Origin: an uncultured Chlorobiota bacterium
GTDB lineage: Bacteria > Bacteroidota > Bacteroidia > Bacteroidales > JAADGE01
Direction of reading: 5' to 3'
DNA length: 6,514 nucleotides
NCBI GenBank assembly: GCA_947311125.1
Contig: CAMZKI010000291.1
Coordinates: 1 to 6,514, forward strand
The first letter of the stretch is position 1. Every line of letters starts with the position of its first letter. Below the pieces are notes generated by a model. The model searched no databases. It saw only the letters and a program-made list of their open reading frames with translations, and was not told the origin of the DNA. Below, piece after piece: positions 1 to 6,349 of the stretch. The position numbers and the translations under genes are program-made.

Positions 1-141
1 CCCGTTTATAAATCTCCCCTCTTGCTTTATTTTGCCGTTGTTGAAATAAACTATCCACTTCCCTTCATATTCTCCTTTAAGGTAATTTCCTTCGGTAAAC
101 AATTTTCCGTCAGGGTAAAAAGCTTTCCAAAATCCCGTACG
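1..141 (-). CDS. MORN-repeat protein, internal fragment (inverted copy)
   Basis: Forty-seven codons are open on the minus strand from 141 to the window edge. The peptide starts RTGFWKAFYPDGKLFTEG and later has EGKWIVYFNNGK and QEGRFING. These are the spaced G-x-W-x-x-[YF]-x-x-[ND]-G-K units of MORN / YwqK-like variant repeats, which form beta-hairpin scaffolds in many bacterial proteins and by themselves show no enzymatic role. There is no start codon, and beyond the fold point the frame meets a stop at 151-153. The fragment therefore lacks its N-terminus here, and its left end is cut by the window. It overlaps the plus-strand copy because of the inverted repeat. The reading frame is convincing; its existence as a separate gene is doubtful. 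Confidence 0.55.
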
Positions 142-230
142 TAAATTACCTTAAAGGAGAATATGAAGGGAAGTGGATAGTTTATTTCAACAACGGCAAA
201 ATAAAGCAAGAGGGGAGATTTATAAACGGG
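1..230. repeat. Perfect 88-bp inverted repeat with 54-base centre, probable contig-end fold-back
   Basis: Bases 1-88 are the exact reverse complement of 143-230 (each base i pairs with 231-i; the first mismatch is 89 against 142). The left arm starts at window base 1, so it may continue outside. Both arms and the centre are MORN-repeat coding sequence rather than transposon ends. The minus frame stays open through the centre into the left arm. The right arm joins in frame to a normal protein end on the plus strand. Joining the reverse complement of 1-142 to 231-326 gives one smooth MORN protein. That is what a single-copy gene read with an inverted duplicate of its own 5' part would produce. 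The best explanation is a chimeric or fold-back contig end; a genuine inverted duplication is possible. Confidence 0.9.
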
Positions 231-326
231 AAAGAAGACGGTGTTTGGAAAATATTTGATAAAAACGGAAATCTAAAGGAAAAAAATAAATATATTGCAG
301 GCAAAAAACATATAAAATTAATGTAA
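144..326 (+). CDS. MORN-repeat protein, C-terminal fragment
   Basis: The plus-strand frame reads NYLKGEYEGKW, IVYFNNGKIKQEG, INGKEDGVWKIFDKNGN and ends GKKHIKLM before TAA at 324-326. These are two or more MORN / YwqK-type repeats and a basic tail. The frame is technically open back to 99 (stop at 96-98), but 99-143 translates to non-MORN sequence. No in-frame ATG occurs before the penultimate region, so there is no credible start. The natural N-terminal continuation lies on the other strand at 89-142, which suggests the true gene was broken by the fold-back. The stop is 26 bases before siaB on the same strand, so the intact gene may share a transcript with siaB. Specific function is unknown. 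Confidence 0.65.
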   Translation, partial: NYLKGEYEGKWIVYFNNGKIKQEGRFINGKEDGVWKIFDKNGNLKEKNKYIAGKKHIKLM

Positions 327-352
327 AAATTTAATAAATACTGTAAAATTAA

Positions 353-1501
353 ATGGATGATAACCGGTATAATATAAGCCAGGCTGAACTTGCATATGAT
401 TTAACTAAGTATTCTGATAAAGATTATTTTGAATTTATTTACAGAGGACATTTTTCCGAAAATATTACCGAAAATATTCTGAGCCTTAATGAGGCAAAAT
501 TTGTAAGCGATGAAGAGACAAGTGCTTATAGGAACAGAATATCTTATTTTCTTATAGAATCTTTACAAAATGTTATCAGGCACCAAGATATAGCCGATAA
601 TAATAATATTTCCGATGAAGGACTATTGGTTATTCAAAAAACAAATAACTCAATTTATATTACAACAGCAAATGTTATAAGTAATGAAAATATTCCGGCT
701 CTTGAAAATTACTTAAAAAAAATAAAAACTTTAACACCGCAGGAGTTAAAAAAAGAATACCAAAAAATTTTATTAGACGGTGTTATTACGGAAAAAGGCG
801 GAGGAGGCCTGGGTATTATAACAATGGCAAGAAGAACAGACGGTCATATTCAATACAAATTTAAAAAAGCAGATGATAATTTTTCTTATTATTACTATCA
901 GATTCAAATAATTATCAATGATAAGAAAGACAAAGCCGGTTCTTGCGATTTAATATCTTTGGACAGAATATCCGCATTTCATGATTTGCTGAACAATGAA
1001 AATATTCTGCTGAATTTTAACGGCACATTCGCATTTAAAAACCTTGAAAGTTTGCTTCCCGTAATAGAATCTCATTCTATGGGAGGGAAACTTTTACAAC
1101 AAAAAGTTTTTGATTTAACAGTCAGGTTAATTAAAAACATCATTGATTTTGCAGACGATTTTTCCGGAGATGATAAAAAATCGGAAATAAGGGACAGCAG
1201 AGGAGTTTATTTATTGAGTAATAAAAAAGGGAAGTTGTTTTTGACGGCAGGGAACGTTATTTTGAATAAAAAATCAGTGATTCTCAAGAATAAAATAGAT
1301 ATGATTAATAAAATTTCCGAAAGCAGTTTAATAAAAATAAGAGACTATCTAAGTGAGTTTTTTAAATCGGATATAAGCAAAAAGCCTGATATAAACCTGA
1401 TTGATATGAGGCTGAAAAATAACGGTAACAAAATAAAACACACTTTTAAGAAAATTAACGGAAAAGTATCATACCTTATACTCCAGTTGATAATAGATTA
1501 G
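353..1501 (+). CDS. siaB: SiaB-like protein kinase with a second, degenerate SiaB domain
   Basis: Predicted cytoplasmic SiaB-family (DUF6272-like) kinase of 382 residues; in characterised systems SiaB phosphorylates SiaC. Domain 1 (about 1-190) has an N-box-like helix ESLQNVIRH at 69-77 (E69, N73) and a glycine-rich box GGGGLG at 149-154, as in GHKL ATPases. Domain 2 (about 205-382) repeats the same fold: LTAGNVI at 297-303 mirrors ITTANVI at 103-109, and FKK at 365-367 mirrors FKK at 170-172. In domain 2 the position of E69 is R258 and the glycine box reads KPDINL, so ATP binding there looks lost although N262 remains. The start is fixed by an in-frame TAA immediately before the ATG; no Shine-Dalgarno is seen. 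The gene faces siaC tail to tail, which supports the family call. Length is about twice that of a single-domain SiaB. The family call is from motif memory, not a search. Confidence 0.78.
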   Translation: MDDNRYNISQAELAYDLTKYSDKDYFEFIYRGHFSENITENILSLNEAKFVSDEETSAYRNRISYFLIESLQNVIRHQDIADNNNISDEGLLVIQKTNNSIYITTANVISNENIPALENYLKKIKTLTPQELKKEYQKILLDGVITEKGGGGLGIITMARRTDGHIQYKFKKADDNFSYYYYQIQIIINDKKDKAGSCDLISLDRISAFHDLLNNENILLNFNGTFAFKNLESLLPVIESHSMGGKLLQQKVFDLTVRLIKNIIDFADDFSGDDKKSEIRDSRGVYLLSNKKGKLFLTAGNVILNKKSVILKNKIDMINKISESSLIKIRDYLSEFFKSDISKKPDINLIDMRLKNNGNKIKHTFKKINGKVSYLILQLIID

Positions 1502-1519
1502 TTTGATACAGGGATAAGC

Positions 1520-1879
1520 TCAAAGGGAAGATTTATAAGTTCGGTAAGGGTCTTCTCCCATCTCCATAATATCTTCATCATCTTCATCGTAATACCATTT
1601 AACCTTGATATTTTTACCATGGTCCATAAATCCGTTAAGAATAATCAAAATTTGAAAAATCTTTTTATGCGAAGCACTGTTAAGAACGGTAAAGTAGAAC
1701 TCACAAGTTAATTCTTTCTCAATGTTCGGAAGATTTTCATTCATCCATTTTATTACGGGCTCATAAACAGAAAGTATATCCTCGGAAAAAGAAGGGCCTT
1801 TTATTTGAAAAATGTTTTCATCAATATCCAAACTTATCAGAGGTGTTTTTTTCGTTTTTTTTACGTAGATGCTTTTCAT
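1520..1879 (-). CDS. siaC: SiaC family regulatory phosphoprotein (DUF1987)
   Basis: This 119-residue cytoplasmic protein matches the SiaC/DUF1987 family, which resembles anti-sigma-factor antagonists. The family pattern is visible in order: a TPLISLDID strand at 12-20, GPSFSEDI at 28-35, YEPVIKWMNENL at 39-50, the phosphosite region LNSASHKK at 66-73, and the acidic signature WYYDEDDEDIMEMGED at 95-110. In Pseudomonas aeruginosa SiaC is phosphorylated by SiaB on a threonine (T68, from memory) and dephosphorylated by SiaA. The unphosphorylated form activates the diguanylate cyclase SiaD. Here the usual NTSS-like site reads NSAS, so S68 is the likely acceptor. It lies downstream of htpG on the same strand but has its own promoter. 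The 18-base gap to siaB holds no clear terminator, so convergent transcripts may overlap. Confidence 0.85.
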   Translation of the reverse strand: MKSIYVKKTKKTPLISLDIDENIFQIKGPSFSEDILSVYEPVIKWMNENLPNIEKELTCEFYFTVLNSASHKKIFQILIILNGFMDHGKNIKVKWYYDEDDEDIMEMGEDPYRTYKSSL

Positions 1880-1909
1880 TACGGAAAAATGTTTTTTTCT
1901 TCAAAACTC

Positions 1910-1941
1910 AAATATACAAATAAAAAAATTAGATTTCCAAA
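1910..1941 (-). promoter_or_regulatory. Bacteroidota-type promoter of siaC
   Basis: On the minus strand TATATTTG (1910-1917) matches the TAnnTTTG -7 element exactly, and TTTG (1938-1941) lies 20 bases upstream as a -33 element. Transcription would begin near 1903, giving a leader of about two dozen bases. The site sits between the htpG terminator and the siaC ATG, where an independent promoter is expected. The TTTG element lies in an AT-rich run and is weaker evidence than the -7 match. Confidence 0.6.
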
Positions 1942-1970
1942 AAAGTGTTAAATATCAATATTTTTTTGAT

Positions 1971-2002
1971 AAAAAAACAGCCGATATTAAATTCGGCTGT
2001 TT
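1971..2002 (-). terminator. Intrinsic terminator of htpG
   Basis: On the minus strand a 10-bp perfect stem (1993-2002 with 1975-1984; core ACAGCCGA / TCGGCTGT) encloses an 8-base loop. It is followed by a run of T (A on the plus strand, 1971-1977). It begins 15 bases after the htpG stop and should end htpG before siaC. Confidence 0.88.
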
Positions 2003-2017
2003 AAAATATAATCTGTA

Positions 2018-4072
2018 TTATGCTTTTATCAGTTCAACACTTCTTTTTACAAATTTGCTCAGAGGTTCGCCTTTCAGCATATTATTTGCCAATAATCCTA
2101 AATCAATAAGCTGTTTTACGAGTTTTTGTTTTTTTCCGAAATCTGTAAGTATTTTACGTCTTTTTTCTTCAAGTTCCGAAAGTTTTTTATTCAACTCCTC
2201 TCTTTTGTCTTTCTCCTCCTGCGGAATATCCTCCTCTTTTTTATCTTTTTGAATTTTGTTCAGTGCTTCAATTTCAGCATTCAGCTTATTTTTTTCTTCT
2301 TTAATTTCATTTAAAGCTTTTTCTGTTTTCTTATTCATCTTCTCTTTCAAACTTTCAATAAGCTTGTGATTTGAATTTACGATAATGTTATAGCTGTCGG
2401 GCAAATTACCGTAAAAAGAAGCTTCTCCTCCGAGTTTGGACATATCTTTCATTCTCCTCATAAATTCATTTTGAGTAACAACGGTAGGATTTGCTGTTTC
2501 TTTCATTGCTTCAAAACTGACTAAAAAAGTTGCATCGTCAGGCAACTGACTTTGAAAAACAACTGTTAAGTTTTCCTCTTCTTCTTTAGTTAATTTCGAC
2601 TCGAATTTCTCATCTTTTTGAATTAATTTATCAATAACATCGGCATCAACACGCGAAAATTTTACTCCTCCGAGTTTTGTTTCAATATGATTTATGAAAT
2701 GAGCGTCAAGTTGCCCGTCCATTACCAAAACATCGTATCCTTTTTCTTTAGCTTCTTCAATAAAACTGTATTGTCCGTCGGGGTCGGTTGTGTAAAGATA
2801 AATCAGGTTCTTATCTTTGTCTGTTTGGTTTGATTCAGTCAGTTTTTTATATTCGTCAAATGTGAAAAACTTACCTTCTGTATTTTGCAATAAGAAAAAT
2901 TTAACGGCTTTTTCATAGAATTTCTCATCGCTTAGCATTCCGTATTGGATAAATATTCGCAAATCATTCCATTTTTTTTCAAAATCTTCTCTTTCTTTAC
3001 TGAATATTTCTTTTAGTCTGTCAGCAACTTTTTTAGTAATGTGGCTTGAAATTTTCTTAACGTTTGCATCGCTTTGCAAGTAGCTTCTGGATACATTCAG
3101 CGGAATATCCGGAGAATCTAAAACTCCGTGTAACAATGTCAAAAATTCAGGCACTATACCTTCAACCGAGTCTGTTACAAATACCTGACGCTGGTAGAGT
3201 TGTATTTTATTTTTTTGAAGCTCTATTGTATTTTTAAATTTAGGGAAATATAAAATTCCCGTAAGGTTAAAGGGGTAGTCAACATTAAGGTGGATATAAA
3301 ATAACGGTTCTTCAAAACTTGCCGGGTACAATTCTTTGTAAAATTTTTTATAATCTTCGTCTTTAAGTTCCGAAGGTTTTTTTGTCCACGCAGGTTCTGT
3401 GTTATTAATTATTCTGTCTTTATCTGTTTCAACATATTTATCGTCTTTCCATTCTTTTTCTTTGCCGAAGGCTATCTCAACGGGTAAAAACTTACAATAT
3501 TTGTTCAAAAGTTCTTCAATTTTTGCTTCTTCCAGAAATTCTGTTGAGTCTTTGTCAATGTGAAGAATAATATCTGTTCCTCTGTTTTCTTTTTTTGCTT
3601 CTTCAAGTATGAAATTCGGACTGCCGTCGCATTCCCACCTTACAGCCGATTTATCATTTTTATACGATTTTGTAAGAATTTCAACTTTGTCAGATACCAT
3701 AAAAGAAGAGTAGAAACCTAAACCGAAATGTCCGATTATGGCATTTGCATCATCTTTATATTTTTCTACGAAATCTTCGGCTCCTGAAAAAGCAATTTGG
3801 TTTATGTATTTATCAACTTCTTCGGCATCCATTCCTATCCCTGCATCCGAAACGGTTATGGTTCCTGCTTTTTTGTCAACTTTAACTCGAATTGTTAAAT
3901 TTCCGAGTTCTTCCTTGTAATCCCCTTTTGATGCAAGTATCTTTAATTTTTGTGTTGCATCAACCGCATTAGAAATCAGTTCTCTTAAAAAGATTTCATG
4001 GTCTGAATACAAAAACTTTTTGATAATCGGGAATATATCTTCGCCCGTTACGTTAATCTTACCTTTTTGCAT
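2018..4072 (-). CDS. htpG: Molecular chaperone HtpG (bacterial HSP90)
   Basis: Cytosolic ATP-dependent dimeric HSP90 chaperone of 684 residues, longer than the 624 of E. coli. The N-terminal GHKL ATPase domain (about 1-225) has RELISNAVDA with E31, N35 and D38, DAGIGM at 76-81 (D76), the lid glycines G114-x-x-G117-x-G119 and GTDI at 165-168. The middle domain (about 228-500) has FYKELYP, RQVFVTDS at 294-301 and PLNVSRSYLQ at 324-333, where R329 is the ATP-contacting arginine. The C-terminal dimerisation domain ends LLANNMLKGEPLSKF...RSVELIKA. A Lys/Glu-rich coiled coil at about 573-645 accounts for most of the extra length. The start at 4072 gives the normal family N-terminus; no Shine-Dalgarno is present. 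The gene is monocistronic, bounded by terminators at both ends. No CIRCE operator or clear TAnnTTTG promoter was found upstream. Confidence 0.98.
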   Translation of the reverse strand: MQKGKINVTGEDIFPIIKKFLYSDHEIFLRELISNAVDATQKLKILASKGDYKEELGNLTIRVKVDKKAGTITVSDAGIGMDAEEVDKYINQIAFSGAEDFVEKYKDDANAIIGHFGLGFYSSFMVSDKVEILTKSYKNDKSAVRWECDGSPNFILEEAKKENRGTDIILHIDKDSTEFLEEAKIEELLNKYCKFLPVEIAFGKEKEWKDDKYVETDKDRIINNTEPAWTKKPSELKDEDYKKFYKELYPASFEEPLFYIHLNVDYPFNLTGILYFPKFKNTIELQKNKIQLYQRQVFVTDSVEGIVPEFLTLLHGVLDSPDIPLNVSRSYLQSDANVKKISSHITKKVADRLKEIFSKEREDFEKKWNDLRIFIQYGMLSDEKFYEKAVKFFLLQNTEGKFFTFDEYKKLTESNQTDKDKNLIYLYTTDPDGQYSFIEEAKEKGYDVLVMDGQLDAHFINHIETKLGGVKFSRVDADVIDKLIQKDEKFESKLTKEEEENLTVVFQSQLPDDATFLVSFEAMKETANPTVVTQNEFMRRMKDMSKLGGEASFYGNLPDSYNIIVNSNHKLIESLKEKMNKKTEKALNEIKEEKNKLNAEIEALNKIQKDKKEEDIPQEEKDKREELNKKLSELEEKRRKILTDFGKKQKLVKQLIDLGLLANNMLKGEPLSKFVKRSVELIKA

Positions 4073-4164
4073 ATCTTATATTTTTTAGTTCTTAATATTT
4101 AACACTTCGCGTCTTTGTTTTCAAACAATATGCCGGTTGTTTTTTTATGACATTTTTGCAGAAT

Positions 4165-4204
4165 AAAAAAAGAGTTCTCAAAATAACTGAAGAACTCTTT
4201 TTTT
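4165..4204 (-). terminator. Strong intrinsic terminator after the lipoprotein gene
   Basis: A 14-bp perfect stem (4165-4178 with 4191-4204; core AGAGTTCT / AGAACTCT flanked by A and T runs) surrounds a 12-base loop. Read on the minus strand it has T residues after the hairpin and lies 17 bases past the lipoprotein stop. Because the core is flanked by A on one side and T on the other, it could also work on the plus strand, but no plus-strand gene ends here. It insulates htpG from the upstream gene. Confidence 0.88.
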
Positions 4205-4221
4205 TATAGTTAAGGTATGTT

Positions 4222-6006
4222 TTATTCAATAACGCCCCTGAAAGCGGAATTATCAATAAATTTCAAAAACTCGGCATCATCTCTTGCATAATCTTTCAAA
4301 GAACTCTCTTTAGTAATTGCAATTTTAAGATTTTCGATTACATCATCTACTTTATCAGCTCTTGCTGCAGTAACAGCTTTCAGGTAATAAAAAATACCGT
4401 ATTCGCTGCTGCCTATATTATTTAAAGTAGCTATTGCATCTTCGTTATTTCCTGCTAAAGTTTGAGCTAATGCTTTATTAAAAGAATCACTTTCAAATTC
4501 GGCAACTGCTGCTGAATATTGAGCTTTTTTTATCAGAATAACTCCTTTGTTATAATGTAGGTTCGGAGATTTACAACCTGCGTTTTCTGCTCTTTCAAAA
4601 TAATCCCAAGCTTTATCCAAATCACCTTCTGCCAGTGCAATAACACCAAGATTATTTAATGCGGGCGGATTGTCTGCATTTTTAGAAAGAACTTTTTCAA
4701 AACTTGTTTTTGCATCAGACAGATTTCCGTGCTTAGCTTGTATTACAGCTAAGTTATTCCATCCTTTCCAATCTTCGGGATATTTAGAGGTATATGTTTT
4801 GTATCCTTCTTCTTTAGCTGCACAACCGTCAGCAATAGAAGCAGCATAAAGTAATTCTTCCTGATATAATCCGTCAGGATTTGATTTTAACATATTTTTA
4901 AGTTCATCGTCTGTTTTTGCTCTTCCCTGATATTCAAATTTAATTTCTGCTCTTCTTAGCATAGGAAGGATGTCTTTTCTTAAATTATCATAAACAGCAG
5001 CTAATTTTTTTATTTCAGCTTCTCTTGTGTCTGGGTCTGAATACATGCTTAAAACTCTTAAAACAAGGTCTTTGTCTTCCATATCCGATGCTTCGACCAT
5101 TTTTTTGAAACCGTCCCAGTCTTCTGCAGGTGTAGTTTCTCTTGTCAGGAAGTTTGCATTTTCAATTTGTTCTATATTTTCTTTTGATAAAACTTTGTCA
5201 AAAGCTTTTTTAGAGTTATTTCCTCTTTCGTTTACCAACTCCTCATTTAAGTCTTGCGGACCGTCAGGTGAAGCATAACTTGCAATTTTAATGTTCTTAA
5301 GCTCTTTGTCAGGGTCTTGAGCTGCCTCTTTTATTGATTTTTCTAAGTTTTGTATTTCTTCTTTTTTAAGCTCCGACCTTTTTACTGTCGACTTTTGCAG
5401 GTCAAAATAAATTTTTGCACTCTCGGTCTCCATACGAACTTCCGGTTTTGTAACAGGTACAGCAACCATTTTGCCTAAAACGGTTCCTCTTTTTAATCCG
5501 CCGTCAGCAGTCATTCCTGCATCTACTAATTCCGGAGTTGTTATAATACCGTCAGCAATTTTAACTTTGGTGATGTTCGCAGATTTTCCTTTTTGAGTTG
5601 AAATTTGGAATCTTAATTCTAAATCAGAAGCTCTGTATTTAGAATCATAAGCTATAGTATCTTGAAAAGAGAATGTTCCTCCTTCTTTATAGCTGATTTG
5701 CTTGTAGTTATCTTCAAATTTTTCACCGATAACAGTTTGTGTCTTAAAAAGAACTTCATTTGAAGTATTATTATCAGCAATTAATGCCGGCGTGATAACC
5801 AGTTTGACAGTCTTTCCGAAATATTTGGGAGGGAATGTTACTTTTACGTCAATAGGTACTTTGTTTGCGTGCATTTCAAGCGGATTAGGTGTCGTTTTAA
5901 ATTCAACCTCACCGGCTTTTTTTACCATTTTAGTTAATGGGTTACAACCGGTAAAAAATACGGCTGCAATTAAAAGTGATGAAAGAATAATTATTGATTT
6001 CTTCAT
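4222..6006 (-). CDS. Lipoprotein with OmpA-like domain, helical insertion and C-terminal TPRs
   Basis: A 594-residue predicted envelope lipoprotein. Residues 1-21 form a type II signal peptide (MKKS, hydrophobic stretch, lipobox FTGC with C21 lipidated). CNPLTKM after it lacks the acidic export signal typical of surface lipoproteins in Bacteroidota, so a periplasm-facing location is likelier. Residues 25-190 are a beta-rich region. An OmpA-like domain begins at AKIYFDL (197-203) and includes SYASPDGPQDLNEELVNERG (243-262). R261 of the peptidoglycan-binding motif is kept, but the usual aspartate is not seen. Residues 285-360 are an insertion with DWDGFKKMVEASD, DPDTREAEI and ILPMLRRAEI, a pattern I associate with Bacteroidota OmpA / fimbrial-associated proteins. 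TPRs follow from about 413 to 568 (e.g. NNLAVIQAKHGN, NNLGVIALAEGD). Role: probably an envelope scaffold linked to peptidoglycan; exact function unknown. Transcribed alone. Confidence 0.8.
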   Translation of the reverse strand: MKKSIIILSSLLIAAVFFTGCNPLTKMVKKAGEVEFKTTPNPLEMHANKVPIDVKVTFPPKYFGKTVKLVITPALIADNNTSNEVLFKTQTVIGEKFEDNYKQISYKEGGTFSFQDTIAYDSKYRASDLELRFQISTQKGKSANITKVKIADGIITTPELVDAGMTADGGLKRGTVLGKMVAVPVTKPEVRMETESAKIYFDLQKSTVKRSELKKEEIQNLEKSIKEAAQDPDKELKNIKIASYASPDGPQDLNEELVNERGNNSKKAFDKVLSKENIEQIENANFLTRETTPAEDWDGFKKMVEASDMEDKDLVLRVLSMYSDPDTREAEIKKLAAVYDNLRKDILPMLRRAEIKFEYQGRAKTDDELKNMLKSNPDGLYQEELLYAASIADGCAAKEEGYKTYTSKYPEDWKGWNNLAVIQAKHGNLSDAKTSFEKVLSKNADNPPALNNLGVIALAEGDLDKAWDYFERAENAGCKSPNLHYNKGVILIKKAQYSAAVAEFESDSFNKALAQTLAGNNEDAIATLNNIGSSEYGIFYYLKAVTAARADKVDDVIENLKIAITKESSLKDYARDDAEFLKFIDNSAFRGVIE

Positions 6007-6349
6007 AATTTTATAAATTAAACAGTTAATATATTTATGTTCACATTATATTGCAAAATTAAGAATCTTTTCAATTTTAAAAAATTAATTTAGCATTTAT
6101 TTTTCGGATATTCTTTTTTTAAAAAAAACAGTGCAATTATTTAATAATTAATTACATTTGATATGAAAAAATCTTAGATTTAATACAGGTATACAAAGCT
6201 TGCAAATGCAAATTCATTATTTGTTGTATTTGATAATATTGAGAGGTATAATATTCTGAGAAATAATGTTATGCAACATATTGTAATAAAAAATAAACTT
6301 GATGTATTTAATTGTAAACATAGTATTTTGGTAAAAAAAGTTGAAAAAA
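6007..6349. other. Divergent AT-rich intergenic region without a recognisable gene
   Basis: This stretch of 343 bases separates the minus-strand lipoprotein gene from the plus-strand partial gene, so it should carry both promoters. I see no open frame of useful length, no tRNA-like fold and no terminator-like hairpin. Visible features are a T7A8 tract at 6114-6128 and a loose direct repeat ATAATATT-(c)-TGAGA-like at 6233-6245 and 6248-6261. GCAAAT also occurs twice near 6200. A TTTTG at 6326-6330, twenty bases before the plus-strand ATG, is preceded by TA at the wrong spacing for the consensus, so it is only a weak promoter candidate. Confidence 0.6.
6026..6057 (-). promoter_or_regulatory. 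Possible promoter of the lipoprotein gene
   Basis: On the minus strand TTTG (6054-6057) is followed after 20 bases by TATATTAA (6026-6033), which only partly fits TAnnTTTG (TA and the first TT agree, the last two bases do not). Position relative to the ATG at 6006 is reasonable, with a very short leader. AT-richness makes chance matches likely. Confidence 0.3.

Noticed and set aside
1..230. Invertible (phase-variation) promoter switch based on the inverted repeat
   Set aside because: The arms and the centre are MORN coding sequence. The centre holds no promoter-like element, and no recombinase gene is nearby.
1470..1530. Shared bidirectional terminator between siaB and siaC
   Set aside because: Only a 5-base CTTAT/ATAAG match is present, with no convincing hairpin or T tract.
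1869..2252. Plus-strand open frame opposite the siaC start and htpG end
   Set aside because: It is the antisense shadow of htpG: Phe/Ser-rich, no family resemblance, and it runs through the terminator.
2126..2314. Plus-strand open frame rich in Phe
   Set aside because: It is the complement of the Lys/Glu-rich coiled coil of htpG and not a gene.
3738..3920. Plus-strand open frame inside htpG
   Set aside because: It is antisense to the conserved HtpG ATPase domain and has no independent support.
4073..4160. CIRCE-type heat-shock operator or TAnnTTTG promoter upstream of htpG
   Set aside because: No inverted pair like TTAGCACTC/GAGTGCTAA exists. TATTGTTTG on the minus strand has one base too many for the consensus, and TGTTT-TC-AAACA is too short to mean much.
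5027..5278. Plus-strand open frame inside the lipoprotein gene
   Set aside because: It is antisense to the OmpA-like region, with Ser-rich low-complexity translation.
5792..6016. Plus-strand open frame opposite the lipoprotein N-terminus
   Set aside because: It is antisense to the signal peptide and beta-rich domain; the hydrophobic end mirrors the signal peptide.
6162..6176. Short MKKS-stop reading frame resembling the lipoprotein N-terminus
   Set aside because: It is four codons long and easily explained by chance in A-rich DNA.
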